Source of the DNA: Enhydrobacter sp.
Lineage (GTDB): Bacteria; Pseudomonadota; Alphaproteobacteria; Reyranellales; Reyranellaceae
DNA length: 64,000 nucleotides
Direction of reading: 5' to 3'
Assembly (NCBI GenBank): GCA_026126105.1
Contig: JAHCJV010000004.1
Coordinates: 80,695-144,694, forward strand
Part shown: piece after piece, positions 7,624 through 16,471 of the stretch
How positions within the stretch are numbered: position 1 is the first letter of the stretch
How the letters are laid out: each line of letters opens with the position of its first letter
Made by a program: the position numbers and the translations under genes
The notes under the pieces: generated by a model
What the model saw: only the letters and a program-made list of their open reading frames with translations
The model's database searches: none
What the model was told of the DNA's origin: nothing

Positions 7624-9276
7624 TCACGATTTGCGCGGCCGCGCTCTTGGCAGGGCGACAAGCCCCCAGGGGTCGGGCAAGGGCCCGACCGGGCAATCGA
7701 TCAGCATGGGGCCACCGCGGCCGAGGCCACGCGAGATCGCGGCGCCGAGCTCGGCGGGCGACTTCACACGTTCCGACGCGATGCCGAAGCTCTCGGCCAG
7801 CTTCACGAAGTCCGGATTGTGCAGGTCCGAAGCGATGGTGCGGTTGTTGAAGGCCTGCTGCTGGATACGCTTCACGTTGCCGTAGGCCCCGTCGCTGAAC
7901 ACCACCGCCACGACGCCAATGCCGTTCTGTGCCGCCGTCGACATCTCCATCGCGGTGAAGAGGAAGCCGCCGTCGCCGCTGATCGACACGACCGGCGTGT
8001 CCGGCTTTGCGACCTTCGCGCCGAGCGATGTCGCGTAGCCCCAGCCGAGGGTGCCCTGATAGCCAGTCGACAGGAAGGTGCGCGGCTTGTAGGTCGGGTA
8101 GGCGAGGCGCGCGGCATATCCCATCTGCGTCAGCTCGTCGACCAGGATGCCGTCGTCCGGCAGTGCCGCGCGGATCGCCTCGAGATAGGCGATCTGCGGC
8201 GCCAGCGTATCGTGGATCTTCCTGGTCGCTGCGGCCTTGGTCTCTGCGACCGACTCGGCGCGGCCAGTGTGCTTGGCAACGTGCGAGCCGAGGCGGCTGG
8301 CGAGCGATCTCAAGGTCGCGGCAGCGTCGCCGATGATGCCGATCTCGGGCTTCTTCTGGCGATCGAGCTCCTCGCTGTCGATGTCGATCCGGATGATCTT
8401 GAGCTCGTCGTCCATGCCCCAGTTCATCTGCTGCGGCTGCAGGCGCGTGCCGACCGCCAACACCACGTCGGCCTCGCTCCAGAAACGATAGCCGGCGAGG
8501 GACGTGACGGAGAGGCGATGGCGGCCGTCGATCACGCCTTGGCCCATGCGGCCGGTCATCACCGGCGCGTCGAGCATCTCGGCGATCCGGACGACGTGTT
8601 CGCCAGCGTCCTGGGCGCCACCGCCGACCACGATCAGCGGACGTTGCGCGGCACCCAGAAGTTTCGCGGCGCGCTCGACGCCATCTTCGTCGACCGGGCA
8701 GGGATCGGCCTGCGCCGCCGTCGACGGCAGCACGACCGGGGCCTTCCGACCCCAGGTGTCCATCGCGCATTCGAGCGCGACCGGCCGACGGCGGCCGGAC
8801 AGAAGGCGGCGGAACGCCTCGTTGACCAATCCCGGCGCCTCGGCCGGCGTGGTGATGCGGTCTGCCCACTTGGTCAGGCCGCGCATGATGGCGAGCTGGT
8901 CGGGCAGCTCGTGCAGCAGCCCGACATTGCGGCCGATCATCGATTGCTGGATCTGCCCGGTGAGGGCGAGCACCGGCGCGTTGACCGCATAGGCGGTCGA
9001 CAGCGCCGCCGTCGTATTCAGGAAGCCGGGCCCGGGAACCACCACGTAGGCCGACGGCTTGCCGCTCGCCATCGCATAACCGAGCGCCATGTAGGCGCAG
9101 GCCTGCTCGTGGCGGGCGTGGATGGGCCGGATGGCATTGGTCCGATCGTACAGCGCGTCGAAGAACGAATCGTTCTGGACGCCGGGCAGGCAGAACAGGG
9201 TGTCGATGCCGTTGAGTTCCAGCATCGACACGACGGCCTGAGCCGTCGACAGGGTGGCGATCGTGGGGTTTTGCAT
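7624..9276 (-). CDS. Thiamine pyrophosphate-dependent enzyme (acetolactate synthase large subunit-like)
   Basis: 550-residue three-domain TPP enzyme. The N-terminal pyrimidine-binding domain carries the activating glutamate Glu57 in IHARHEQACAYMALGYA. The central domain (about 190-330) has the Rossmann-like LIVVGGGAQ. The C-terminal domain has the TPP/Mg motif beginning SGDGGFLF near residue 430, with the matching Asn in GAYGN. This places it among acetolactate synthase, glyoxylate carboligase and benzoylformate or oxalyl-CoA decarboxylase relatives; which 2-oxo acid it uses cannot be decided. It starts five bases after the stop of the Bug receptor on the same strand, so the two form an operon. 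A GTG one codon upstream (9279) is an alternative start. The long inverted repeat at 7512-7616 may terminate the transcript. Confidence 0.9.
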   Translation of the reverse strand: MQNPTIATLSTAQAVVSMLELNGIDTLFCLPGVQNDSFFDALYDRTNAIRPIHARHEQACAYMALGYAMASGKPSAYVVVPGPGFLNTTAALSTAYAVNAPVLALTGQIQQSMIGRNVGLLHELPDQLAIMRGLTKWADRITTPAEAPGLVNEAFRRLLSGRRRPVALECAMDTWGRKAPVVLPSTAAQADPCPVDEDGVERAAKLLGAAQRPLIVVGGGAQDAGEHVVRIAEMLDAPVMTGRMGQGVIDGRHRLSVTSLAGYRFWSEADVVLAVGTRLQPQQMNWGMDDELKIIRIDIDSEELDRQKKPEIGIIGDAAATLRSLASRLGSHVAKHTGRAESVAETKAAATRKIHDTLAPQIAYLEAIRAALPDDGILVDELTQMGYAARLAYPTYKPRTFLSTGYQGTLGWGYATSLGAKVAKPDTPVVSISGDGGFLFTAMEMSTAAQNGIGVVAVVFSDGAYGNVKRIQQQAFNNRTIASDLHNPDFVKLAESFGIASERVKSPAELGAAISRGLGRGGPMLIDCPVGPLPDPWGLVALPRARPRKS

Positions 9277-9280
9277 CACC

Positions 9281-10270
9281 CTAGTCTACACGCGCGCCCG
9301 ACGCCTTGATAATCGGCGCAAGGCGGGCTTCCTCCGACGCGCGGTAGGCCAGCGTCGCCTCCGGCGAGCGCCAGACCGCGGTCGCCGAGAGATCGAAGAA
9401 CTTCGCCTTGAGGTCCTCGCTCTCGAGCGCCTTCTTGGCCAGTTCCGACAGCCTCGCGACGATCTCCGGCGGAAGCTTCGCCGGCCCTGTCAGCGTCGTC
9501 CAGGAGTTGATGTCGAAGCCGGGCAGCGTCTCGGCGATCGCCGGTACGTCGGGTACGACGGGCGTGCGTTCCTTCGACGTGACTCCGAGGGCGCGCACCT
9601 TGCCGGGCCGGGAAACCGCCAGCGCACCGGGAATATTGTCGAAGATCATATGCACCTGACCCGCCAGCAGATCTTGCATTGCGGGTGCAGCGCCGCGGTA
9701 GGGCACGTGCAGGATGTCGACCTTGGCCATCACCTTGAACAGCTCGCCCGAGAGATGGAGCGTCGTGCCGTTGCCGGCCGAGGCATAGGAGTACTTGCCG
9801 GGATTCTTCTGGAGGAAGGCGATCAGCTCCGGGACGGTCTTGACCGGCATGTCGAGGTTGACCACCAGCATGTTGGGCAGCGACCAGATGGTCGAGATGA
9901 AGGTGAAGTCGTCCGGCACCTTGAACGGCAGCTTGGCGTAGAGGGTGGGAGCGATCGCGTGGCTGGCGATGCCGCCCAGGCCCAGCGTGTAGCCGTCGGG
10001 CGCAGACTGGGCGAGCAGATCCATGCCCACATTGCCGCCCGACCCGCCGCGATTTTCCACGACCCATTGCTGCCCGCTGAGTTCGGTCAGCTTGGCGCAG
10101 AACAGGCGCGAAAGCGTGTCCGTGGCGCCGCCCGCCGGAAACGGATTGATGTACCGCACCGTCTTGTTCGGATAGGTGCCTTGCGCCCGTACAATCGCTG
10201 GAGCGGCCAGCGCTCCCAGGAGTCCGCCCACGAAGGCGCGCCGCGGCACTGCGGCACGTACGCTTGTCAT
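9281..10270 (-). CDS. Tripartite tricarboxylate transporter substrate-binding protein (Bug family), receptor of TPP-enzyme operon
   Basis: 329-residue periplasmic receptor. A twin-arginine-like leader (PRRAFVGGLLGALAAPAIVRAQ) is followed by the Bug signature YPNKTVRYINPFPAGGATD and later GGSGGNVG, APDGYTLGLG and the PYRGAAPAM loop. Bug proteins bind carboxylates or other small organic acids for TctAB permeases, but no tctA/tctB lies in the window. The start at 10270 is chosen because a strong GGGAGGAAAT sits seven bases upstream; longer readings to 10321 lack this. The TPP enzyme gene follows after five bases, which suggests that the ligand is a 2-oxo or related acid that the enzyme consumes (inference). 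Confidence 0.92.
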   Translation of the reverse strand: MTSVRAAVPRRAFVGGLLGALAAPAIVRAQGTYPNKTVRYINPFPAGGATDTLSRLFCAKLTELSGQQWVVENRGGSGGNVGMDLLAQSAPDGYTLGLGGIASHAIAPTLYAKLPFKVPDDFTFISTIWSLPNMLVVNLDMPVKTVPELIAFLQKNPGKYSYASAGNGTTLHLSGELFKVMAKVDILHVPYRGAAPAMQDLLAGQVHMIFDNIPGALAVSRPGKVRALGVTSKERTPVVPDVPAIAETLPGFDINSWTTLTGPAKLPPEIVARLSELAKKALESEDLKAKFFDLSATAVWRSPEATLAYRASEEARLAPIIKASGARVD

Positions 10271-10503
10271 TCTTTGATTTCCTCCCATTAGTCCGGCGCG
10301 AGCCTGCCAAAGCCGCACCATTCGGTCGAGTGGGAGTTTCTATGAATAAATTCAATCCGACAGCCGCAAGATTGTCGCATTACGGATGGAATTACTTATT
10401 GGCCTGCGCGTTGTATGCTAGGAGTTGCAACGGCATCCGGGTGTGGGCTTGCCGGAGCTTGGGCGCGGTTATGGGGCCGTCGTCGAAGTACTAGGGAAGG
10501 GTG

Positions 10504-13053
10504 ATGCAGAGAAACTTTTGCCAGCCCGCGCTGGCCTTGCTGCTTGGCGTTTGCGGATTCGCGAGCGTGGCCATGGCCCAGAGGCCGCCGTCGACGTCCG
10601 TGCCGACGGTTCAGACCGCGCCACTGGCCCAGCCGAAGCGCGAGGTGATCGCGGCCGACACCGCGTCCACGCCAGCGATCTGCTACGCCGGATACGGCCT
10701 GCGACCCAGCCAGAAGGTCAAGGTCTGCACGGACGTGATCGACAGCGGCAGCGTCAAGGGCCTCGCTTTGGCGCTGGCTTATTTCAATCGTGGGCTGGCG
10801 CGCGGCAACGACGGCGATCCCAAGGGCTCGGTGAACGACTACCGCACGGCGCTGCGCTTCTACACTGACGCCATCCGCTCCTCCGCACCGTCGGCCCAGG
10901 TCGTCTTCCAGCGCGGCCTGATCTATCACACGATGGGCGACGCCGATCAGGCGATCGTCGACTACAGCGACGCCATTCGCCTGGCGCCGCGGGATACGTT
11001 CGCGTACGTCAATCGCGGAATCGTGCTCTACACGAAGAAGGACAACAACGAGGGAGCGATCGCGGATTTCGACGCGGCGCTGAAGATCGATCGCTGCGAA
11101 ACCACTGCCTGGATCAATCGCGGCCTGGTCTACAAGCGCAAGGGCAACCTCGACCGGGCGATCTCCGACTTCACCGACGCCATCAAGTGCCTGCCCGCGA
11201 ACTCGCCGCCGGTGACCACCGTCACGGTCGATCCGTCCGGCAAGCCGTTCCCTGCGCAATACTATCAGGCGGCGACGAAGAGCTCGCAGCTCGCCGACGC
11301 CTACTATCAGCGCGGCCTCGTCTACCTGTACAAAGGCAGCAAGGACAAGAAGCAGGCGATCCCGATGTTCGAGGCCGCCATCCGGGACTTCAACGATGCC
11401 ATACGCATCAACCCGACGGCGGCGGCGCACTTCGTCGGACGCGCCTCAGCGCGCATGTACAAGGAGGAGTTCCGCGAGGCCATCTCCGACTTCACCGAGG
11501 CGATCCGGCTGTCGCCCGGCGACGCGTACACCTTCCTCCATCGTGGCATCGCCTATCACTCGGTGAACGAGCCCGACAACGCCATCGCCGACTACACCGA
11601 GGCCAACCGCATCAACCCGCTGGACGTGGCGCCGCTGCTCAATCGCGGCATCGTCTACTACTCCAAGAAGGGCCAGTACGACCTCGCGATCAAGGATTTC
11701 ACCGACTGCCTGAAGATCGATCCGAAGGAGGTGAACTGCCTGATAAATCGAGGCATCTCATGGCGCGAGAAGGGCGATCCGGACAAGGCGATCGCCGACT
11801 TCAGCGAGGCGCTGCGCCTTGGCCTGCTGACCGGCGACGTACTGCAGTTCGGCTCGCAGGAGCCCGAGGCGGTCCGCCATTGGGCGCAGGTTGCGCACGC
11901 GCGCTATCAGCGTGGCACGGCCTACGTGCTGAAGACCGAGTACGATCTGGCGTTGGCCGACTTCAACGAATCGATCCGCCTCAACCCGACCGAGGCCCGG
12001 GTGTATGTCGCGCGCGGCGGGGTCTATCTCGCGCGAAAGGAATACAAGCGCGCGATCGCGGACTTCAACGAGGCCATCCGGCTCGATCCGGAATATGCCT
12101 ATGCCTATTTCCAGCGCGGCTTTGCCTATCATGCGGTGGAGGAGCCGGATAAGGCCTACGACGACTACACGCAAGCGATCCGCTGGGATCCCAAGTACAT
12201 CACTTCGTACCTCAACCGCGGCATCATCCTGTATACGCGCCGCGGCGACTTCAAGAACGCGATCGCCGACTTCACCACCGCCCTGCGCCTCGGACCCGAC
12301 AACATCAACGCGTTGATGCATCGCGGCGTCGCGGAGGGAGGAGCCGGCGAGTTCGACAAAGGTCTCGCCGATCTCAACCGCGCGATCGAGCTGTCGCCCG
12401 ACTTCGCGCGCGCCTATTACTATCGTGGCGTCCTGTTCGGCATCCGCGGCAGCGCCGATCGTGCGCTGGCGGACTACAACACGGCGGTGAGGCTCGACCC
12501 GAAGAGCGCCGAGGCTCATGTGGCGCGCGCCGCCGTCTACGCGCAGCTCAGGGAGCAGGACAAGGCGATCGCCGATCTGAGCGAGGCGATCAGGATCGTG
12601 CCGAACGCCGCCGGCCCTTACTACAATCGCGGCTACTCCTACTTCGCCAAGGGCCAGTACGACCGCGCCATCGCCGACTACAGCGAGGCGATCAAGCTCA
12701 ATCCACGCATGGCAGTCGCCTACACCAACCGATGCCTGACGCGCGGGATCGTCGGCAAGGACCTCGCCGACGCGTTGCGCGACTGCGACGAGGCGCTGAA
12801 GCTGGGGCAGTCCAATGTCGAAGCGCGCGACACGCGCGGTTTCATCTACCTCAAGCTCGGCGACTTCCCTGCGTCGATCAAGGATTACGACGCCGCGCTG
12901 CAGCTCGATCCCAACCGCGCAAGGGCCCTGTACGGCCGCGGCCTGGCGAAGTCGAAGAGCGGCGACCGTCAGGGCGGGAGTGCCGACATGGCGGCCGCCG
13001 TGAAGCTCGCCCCGAAAATCGCCGAGGACTTCTCCCGCTTCGGGGTGCGCTGA
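10504..13053 (+). CDS. Exported tetratricopeptide repeat protein (about 20 TPRs)
   Basis: 849-residue protein with a clear signal peptide (hydrophobic ALALLLGVCGFASVAMA, cleavage probably after AMA). After a linker to about residue 80 it is almost wholly made of 34-residue TPRs of the type NRGxxYxxKGDxxxAIADYxxAIRLxP; I count about twenty, from LALAYFNRGLAR to the last unit near 820. Two short insertions break the array, after the third repeat (about 235-260) and after the eighth (about 440-460). The role is presumably as a periplasmic or envelope protein-interaction scaffold; no catalytic domain is seen. SD GGGAAGG precedes GTG (10501) and ATG (10504). The promoter is likely within 10322-10500, where TTACTT (10392) and TATGCT (10414) are spaced 16 bases apart, a weak match. 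Confidence 0.9.
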   Translation: MQRNFCQPALALLLGVCGFASVAMAQRPPSTSVPTVQTAPLAQPKREVIAADTASTPAICYAGYGLRPSQKVKVCTDVIDSGSVKGLALALAYFNRGLARGNDGDPKGSVNDYRTALRFYTDAIRSSAPSAQVVFQRGLIYHTMGDADQAIVDYSDAIRLAPRDTFAYVNRGIVLYTKKDNNEGAIADFDAALKIDRCETTAWINRGLVYKRKGNLDRAISDFTDAIKCLPANSPPVTTVTVDPSGKPFPAQYYQAATKSSQLADAYYQRGLVYLYKGSKDKKQAIPMFEAAIRDFNDAIRINPTAAAHFVGRASARMYKEEFREAISDFTEAIRLSPGDAYTFLHRGIAYHSVNEPDNAIADYTEANRINPLDVAPLLNRGIVYYSKKGQYDLAIKDFTDCLKIDPKEVNCLINRGISWREKGDPDKAIADFSEALRLGLLTGDVLQFGSQEPEAVRHWAQVAHARYQRGTAYVLKTEYDLALADFNESIRLNPTEARVYVARGGVYLARKEYKRAIADFNEAIRLDPEYAYAYFQRGFAYHAVEEPDKAYDDYTQAIRWDPKYITSYLNRGIILYTRRGDFKNAIADFTTALRLGPDNINALMHRGVAEGGAGEFDKGLADLNRAIELSPDFARAYYYRGVLFGIRGSADRALADYNTAVRLDPKSAEAHVARAAVYAQLREQDKAIADLSEAIRIVPNAAGPYYNRGYSYFAKGQYDRAIADYSEAIKLNPRMAVAYTNRCLTRGIVGKDLADALRDCDEALKLGQSNVEARDTRGFIYLKLGDFPASIKDYDAALQLDPNRARALYGRGLAKSKSGDRQGGSADMAAAVKLAPKIAEDFSRFGVR

Positions 13054-13099
13054 CGGCGGAGGAGGGGCGGGCTGCATGCTTTTCCAGCAGCCTCCCTCG

Positions 13100-13321
13100 T
13101 CATCGGGGACCATGCTGGTGGTTTCTGCCGCCACCCCCGCGGAGAACTCTGTCAACGTCGGTTCCCGAGAAATCATCGCCGACAATGAGCGGACGGCAAG
13201 ACTGTTCCTTCGCCACGTCGTACGCGAACCAATCTCCAGTATTCAGCGCTGCAGCGTGCGCGGCTTTGTCCCAAGACTCGTATGCTCGGGCAACTCGCCT
13301 CGCTGATACGAGCGTGAATGC
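13100..13321 (-). pseudogene. Remnant of a VapC-like PIN-domain toxin (C-terminal third)
   Basis: Read on the - strand, this frame ends with the characteristic C-terminal half of VapC toxins: VARAYESWDK, then ALNTGDWFAYDVAK and GDDFSGTDV. In VapC the two clusters (LNxGDxFAYxLA and GxDFxxTD) supply the later acidic metal-binding residues of the PIN nuclease. Nothing upstream in any - frame resembles the N-terminal VDTSAL half, and no VapB antitoxin is visible, so the gene is broken. A short glycine/arginine tail runs to a stop at 13100. The similarity was recognised by eye; confidence is moderate. Confidence 0.5.
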
Positions 13322-13984
13322 GCGCCGATATTGTCGGCTACCCTCGCGACGCGGCGATGCAGGACCGCTATCTGGGATTGCTGAACGCAAAGGAGACCGG
13401 CGGGCCGCCGACTCCCATCCATCGCGAGAATTCGAGTTGCGGCTATCGGCAAGGCAATGGGCGATCTCAGCTCGCCCTGCGACAAGGGGCCGAAGGTCAC
13501 GAAGCTCGACAGGCAAACGCGCTTCGCGGCCGAGCGCGGCGTTCCGCCGTTCGTGACGTTGCCGAGGGCGACGCGCCACGCGGCGCGTCTGCCGGCTTTC
13601 GTGCGCATGGACTGATCGTGCGAAACCAGCCCCGCCCGACCGCAATCCTCCGTCAGTCTGATGGCGTCCTCACCGGATGCCGGGCCGATCAGCTGCGGTT
13701 TGGATCGAAGCCGACCAGTTCGGCCGCTCACGTGTCTCAGCGGCGAGCGCTCTGACGAAGCGACGGGCGCGGTCAGCCGATTTCCGGTGCTTCATCGCGC
13801 GCCCTTCGACTCTGCCCGCCCCGCAGTCGCGTCGGACGGCTCGTCTTGGTGCTCCCCTCAAGAACGAGGACTCAATGCGAGCGATGGGCGGGTCGTTGCG
13901 CAGCCTTGGCACGCCGAAGGGCGTTTTCTTCACCATGACCAAGAACACCGACAAGCCTGCGATTGCCCGGAAGGGTTCCGCGCA
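13322..13984. other. Gene-poor stretch without a supportable gene
   Basis: Several overlapping frames of 50-180 codons are open here on both strands, but none has a clean start with SD, a recognisable domain or consistent composition. One short + frame (13457-13615, 52 codons) is arginine-rich and unrecognised. Together with the VapC remnant to its left and the tRNA to its right, the stretch looks like decayed mobile DNA. Confidence 0.45.
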
Positions 13985-14209
13985 ATGATCGCGATCCTCA
14001 CCGCCTGCGCCATCTCCGGGTTCTATTCGAACGTAGGCCACTGCTACCGCGCAGAGGTCCCATTGGAAGCCTGCCAAGACGAGCGGACTCGTGCGGAGAA
14101 CTGGATGAAAGACCACGGACAGGTGGTCAGGTTCACGAAGTGCAACCCGTTAGTAGAGCGCTCTACCGCGTCTGTGCCCGCCGACCGGCCAATCACCGAG
14201 CAGCGATAG
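13985..14209 (+). CDS. Small cysteine-containing hypothetical protein
   Basis: 74-residue frame beginning MIAILTACAISG, with cysteines at 8, 19, 29 and 53. A PLEACQ...AENWMKDHG...VVRFTKC arrangement resembles a family of short uncharacterised alphaproteobacterial proteins: a short hydrophobic start, paired cysteines and a C-terminal W...H...F.C pattern. It may carry a minimal signal sequence. GGAAGGG lies about 10 bases before the ATG. The frame is open upstream to 13661, but that part has no recognisable content, so the internal ATG is preferred. It is isolated between decayed DNA and tRNA-Ser. Function unknown. Confidence 0.45.
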   Translation: MIAILTACAISGFYSNVGHCYRAEVPLEACQDERTRAENWMKDHGQVVRFTKCNPLVERSTASVPADRPITEQR

Positions 14210-14317
14210 TTGCAGTTCCAACGACCCCTCCACGAACTTGTGCAGAGTGGAGGCCGCGACGGCGGAGTCGTTCCACTTCACCGCAAGAACCTGAAAAGCC
14301 ATAAGACGTTGGCGTTC

Positions 14318-14407
14318 TGGCGGATGGGGTGGGATTCGAACCCACGGTGGGCGTGAACCCACGCCGGTTTTCAAGACCGGTGCCTTAAACCGCTCGGCCA
14401 CCCATCC
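14318..14407 (-). tRNA. tRNA-Ser (anticodon UGA)
   Basis: Ninety bases on the - strand fold as a class II tRNA. The acceptor stem is GGATGGG with CCCATCC, followed by discriminator G and an encoded CCA (14318-14320). The D arm starts TGGCCGAGCGG, as in serine tRNAs. The anticodon loop CTTGAAA places UGA at 14373-14371, there is a long variable arm, and the T arm is GTGGGTTCGAATCCCAC. It reads UCA codons. It is not inside an operon; the unknown small gene and VapC remnant lie beyond its 3' end. Confidence 0.95.
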
Positions 14408-14534
14408 CGCGTGGCGAACTCAATAGAGGAGGTCTTCACGCTCCACAATAAGCGATGAGGGAGCGATGAAGTGGTCCGATGCTATCGAGAAGGATGTGCT
14501 GCGGAGCTCAGTTCAACAAGGAGGAACAATCACC

Positions 14535-15515
14535 ATGACGGACCACCCCGCGCGAGGTCGCCGCCGCTTCATCGCGGCGTCCGCCGCTGCCGTTGTGCTC
14601 GCGCCGACCGTCGCGCGTGCGCAGAAGAGCTGGCCGGAGAAACAGGTGAAGATCATCATTCCCTTTGCCCCCGGCGGGCCGAGCGACGTCACCGCCCGCA
14701 TCGTGCTGGCAAAGGCGCTGGCTGAGCTCGGCCAGAGCGCTCTCTTCGACAACAAGGCAGGGGCCAGCGGCATGATCGGCGCCGAGGTCTTCAAGAGTGC
14801 TCCGCGCGACAATCACACCTTCTTCGCAGTGACGACCGGAATACTCTGCATCACGCACCATCTGCAGCCGGTGCCCTTCGACGCCGACAACGACTTCATC
14901 CCCGTGGCGCGCACCGCGACCGCCTGGACGGGGATGGCCGTGCATCCGTCGCTGCCAGTAAGCAACGTGGCGGAGTTCGTCGCTTACGCCAGGGCAAACC
15001 CCGGCAAGATCAATTTCGGATCGCCCGGCCAGGCGACCCTGTTCCACATCGTGGGCGAGATGCTGAATGTCGAGGCCGGCATCCAGATGACGAACGTGCC
15101 CTACAAGGGCAGCGCGCCGGCCCTGCAGGACCTCGTCGCTGGCCAGATCCAGGTGCAGTTCGATCCGGGGACGCTGCCGTTGATCGCCGACGGACGGTTG
15201 AAGGGGTTGGCCGTGATCGGTGACAAGCGCTGGCCGCGCAAGCCCGAGATACCCACGCTGAAGGAACAGGGTTACGCGAAGACGGGCGGGGAGTCCTGGC
15301 ACGGCGTCGTGGCGATCAAGGATACGCCGCCATCCGTCGTCGACGCCTTGTCCAAGGCGATCGAGGGGGCGCTGCGGTCGCCCGAGGTCGTCGAGAAGCT
15401 GGCGAACGTTCAGCATTTTGCCAGCTATCTGCCGTCGGAGCCGTTCCGGGAGAAGATCGTCCAGGAGCGCAAGATGTACGGCGACGTAATCCAGAAGGCC
15501 AACATCAAGGTCTGA
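14535..15515 (+). CDS. Tripartite tricarboxylate transporter substrate-binding protein (Bug family), beside tRNA-Ser
   Basis: 326-residue periplasmic receptor with a twin-arginine-type leader (RGRRRFIAASAAAVVLAP, cut near ARAQ). The Bug fingerprints are WPEKQVKIIIPFAPGGPSD, NKAGASGMIGAE, VPYKGSAPALQDLVAGQIQ and the C-terminal LPSEPFREKI. It should bind a small carboxylate in the periplasm; its TctAB partner is not in the window, as for the other two receptors here. The ATG at 14535 is preferred over the upstream 14466 because AAGGAGGA ends nine bases before it and because the signal peptide then starts normally. It is followed 49 bases later by the transglycosylase gene. Confidence 0.92.
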   Translation: MTDHPARGRRRFIAASAAAVVLAPTVARAQKSWPEKQVKIIIPFAPGGPSDVTARIVLAKALAELGQSALFDNKAGASGMIGAEVFKSAPRDNHTFFAVTTGILCITHHLQPVPFDADNDFIPVARTATAWTGMAVHPSLPVSNVAEFVAYARANPGKINFGSPGQATLFHIVGEMLNVEAGIQMTNVPYKGSAPALQDLVAGQIQVQFDPGTLPLIADGRLKGLAVIGDKRWPRKPEIPTLKEQGYAKTGGESWHGVVAIKDTPPSVVDALSKAIEGALRSPEVVEKLANVQHFASYLPSEPFREKIVQERKMYGDVIQKANIKV

Positions 15516-15564
15516 TGTCGCTTGGGGGGTCGAGGTGCTGCGCGTTCTGGCCTATGATCGTCCG

Positions 15565-16437
15565 ATGATCAGCAGGCGTTTCCTGAGTTCAGTACTGTTC
15601 CTCGCGCCCGCCCTCGCGCAGGCGCAAAGCAGTGATCCACAATTCGCAGCCTGGCTGCGCACGCTACGCGCGGATGCCGCCAAGGCCGGTGTCGATTCCG
15701 GAACGCTCGACAGTGCGCTCGGCAGCGTCGAGCAGATCCCGAAAGTGCTCGAGCAGGCCCGCAATCAGCCCGAGTTCAAGATGACGTTCGAGCGCTATCT
15801 CGAGATCGTCGTCTCGCCCGAGCGAGTGGCGCGGGGCAGGGCGATGCTCATGGAGAACCGGGCGCTGGTCAGCCGCTTCGCTGCTCCGGCGGGGATTCCC
15901 GACTCGACCCTCGTCGCGCTCTGGGGCATCGAAAGCAACTACGGCACCAGGCTGGGCGACTTCGAGGTCGTTTCTGCGCTTGCGACGCTCGCCTACAACA
16001 ACTTCCGCGCCAAATTCTTCCGCGAGCAGCTGATCGCGGCGCTGAAGATCGTGTCGCAGGGCCATATCGGTCTGCATGCGATGAAGGGCTCGTGGGCCGG
16101 CGCGATGGGGCAGTGCCAGTTCATCCCGACCAGCTTCCTGGCCTACGCCGCCGATGGTGACGGCGACGGCCGCAAGGACATCTGGACCAGCAAGGCGGAC
16201 GTCTTCGCCTCGACCGCCAATTACCTGCGCAGAGTGGGCTGGCGGCCGGGCCTGGGCTGGGGAAGCGAAGTTCCCGCCGGCACTCCGGCTGGCGCCGGCG
16301 AGCGCATCGTGCGGCCGTCCGGTGCCAACGGCCCGACCTACCGGACGACCGAGAATTTCCGGGTGATCCTGCGCTGGAACCAGTCGGATTTCTTCGGTCT
16401 TGCCGTCGGCCTGCTCTCGGATCGCATCGCCGCCTGA
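15565..16437 (+). CDS. Lytic murein transglycosylase (MltB/SLT_2 family)
   Basis: 290-residue periplasmic enzyme that cleaves the beta-1,4 bond between MurNAc and GlcNAc to give 1,6-anhydro ends. A signal peptide (FLSSVLFLAPALAQAQ) is followed by the SLT_2 domain. The catalytic glutamate is Glu123 in ALWGIESNYGTRLGDF. The second signature, MKGSWAGAMGQCQFIPTSF, follows, and the DGDGDGRKDIW segment is an acidic EF-hand-like motif common in this group. No peptidoglycan-binding domain is attached. The ATG at 15565 gives a neat signal peptide; a GTG ten codons upstream (15535) is the alternative. It lies just ahead of rlpA and a DD-carboxypeptidase, a wall-remodelling trio on one strand. Confidence 0.93.
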   Translation: MISRRFLSSVLFLAPALAQAQSSDPQFAAWLRTLRADAAKAGVDSGTLDSALGSVEQIPKVLEQARNQPEFKMTFERYLEIVVSPERVARGRAMLMENRALVSRFAAPAGIPDSTLVALWGIESNYGTRLGDFEVVSALATLAYNNFRAKFFREQLIAALKIVSQGHIGLHAMKGSWAGAMGQCQFIPTSFLAYAADGDGDGRKDIWTSKADVFASTANYLRRVGWRPGLGWGSEVPAGTPAGAGERIVRPSGANGPTYRTTENFRVILRWNQSDFFGLAVGLLSDRIAA

Positions 16438-16471
16438 CGTTCTCCGCAAGGTGATGTATCATGGGGCCCCC

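Noticed and set aside
7525..9309. 594-codon + strand frame opposite the TPP enzyme
   Set aside because: Arginine/histidine-rich shadow typical of high-GC antisense; the - strand encodes a complete TPP enzyme with all motifs.
13243..13731. 162-codon - strand frame in the tRNA-Ser islet
   Set aside because: No SD, no domain, and the VapC-like residues lie in a different frame; treated as chance opening in decayed DNA.
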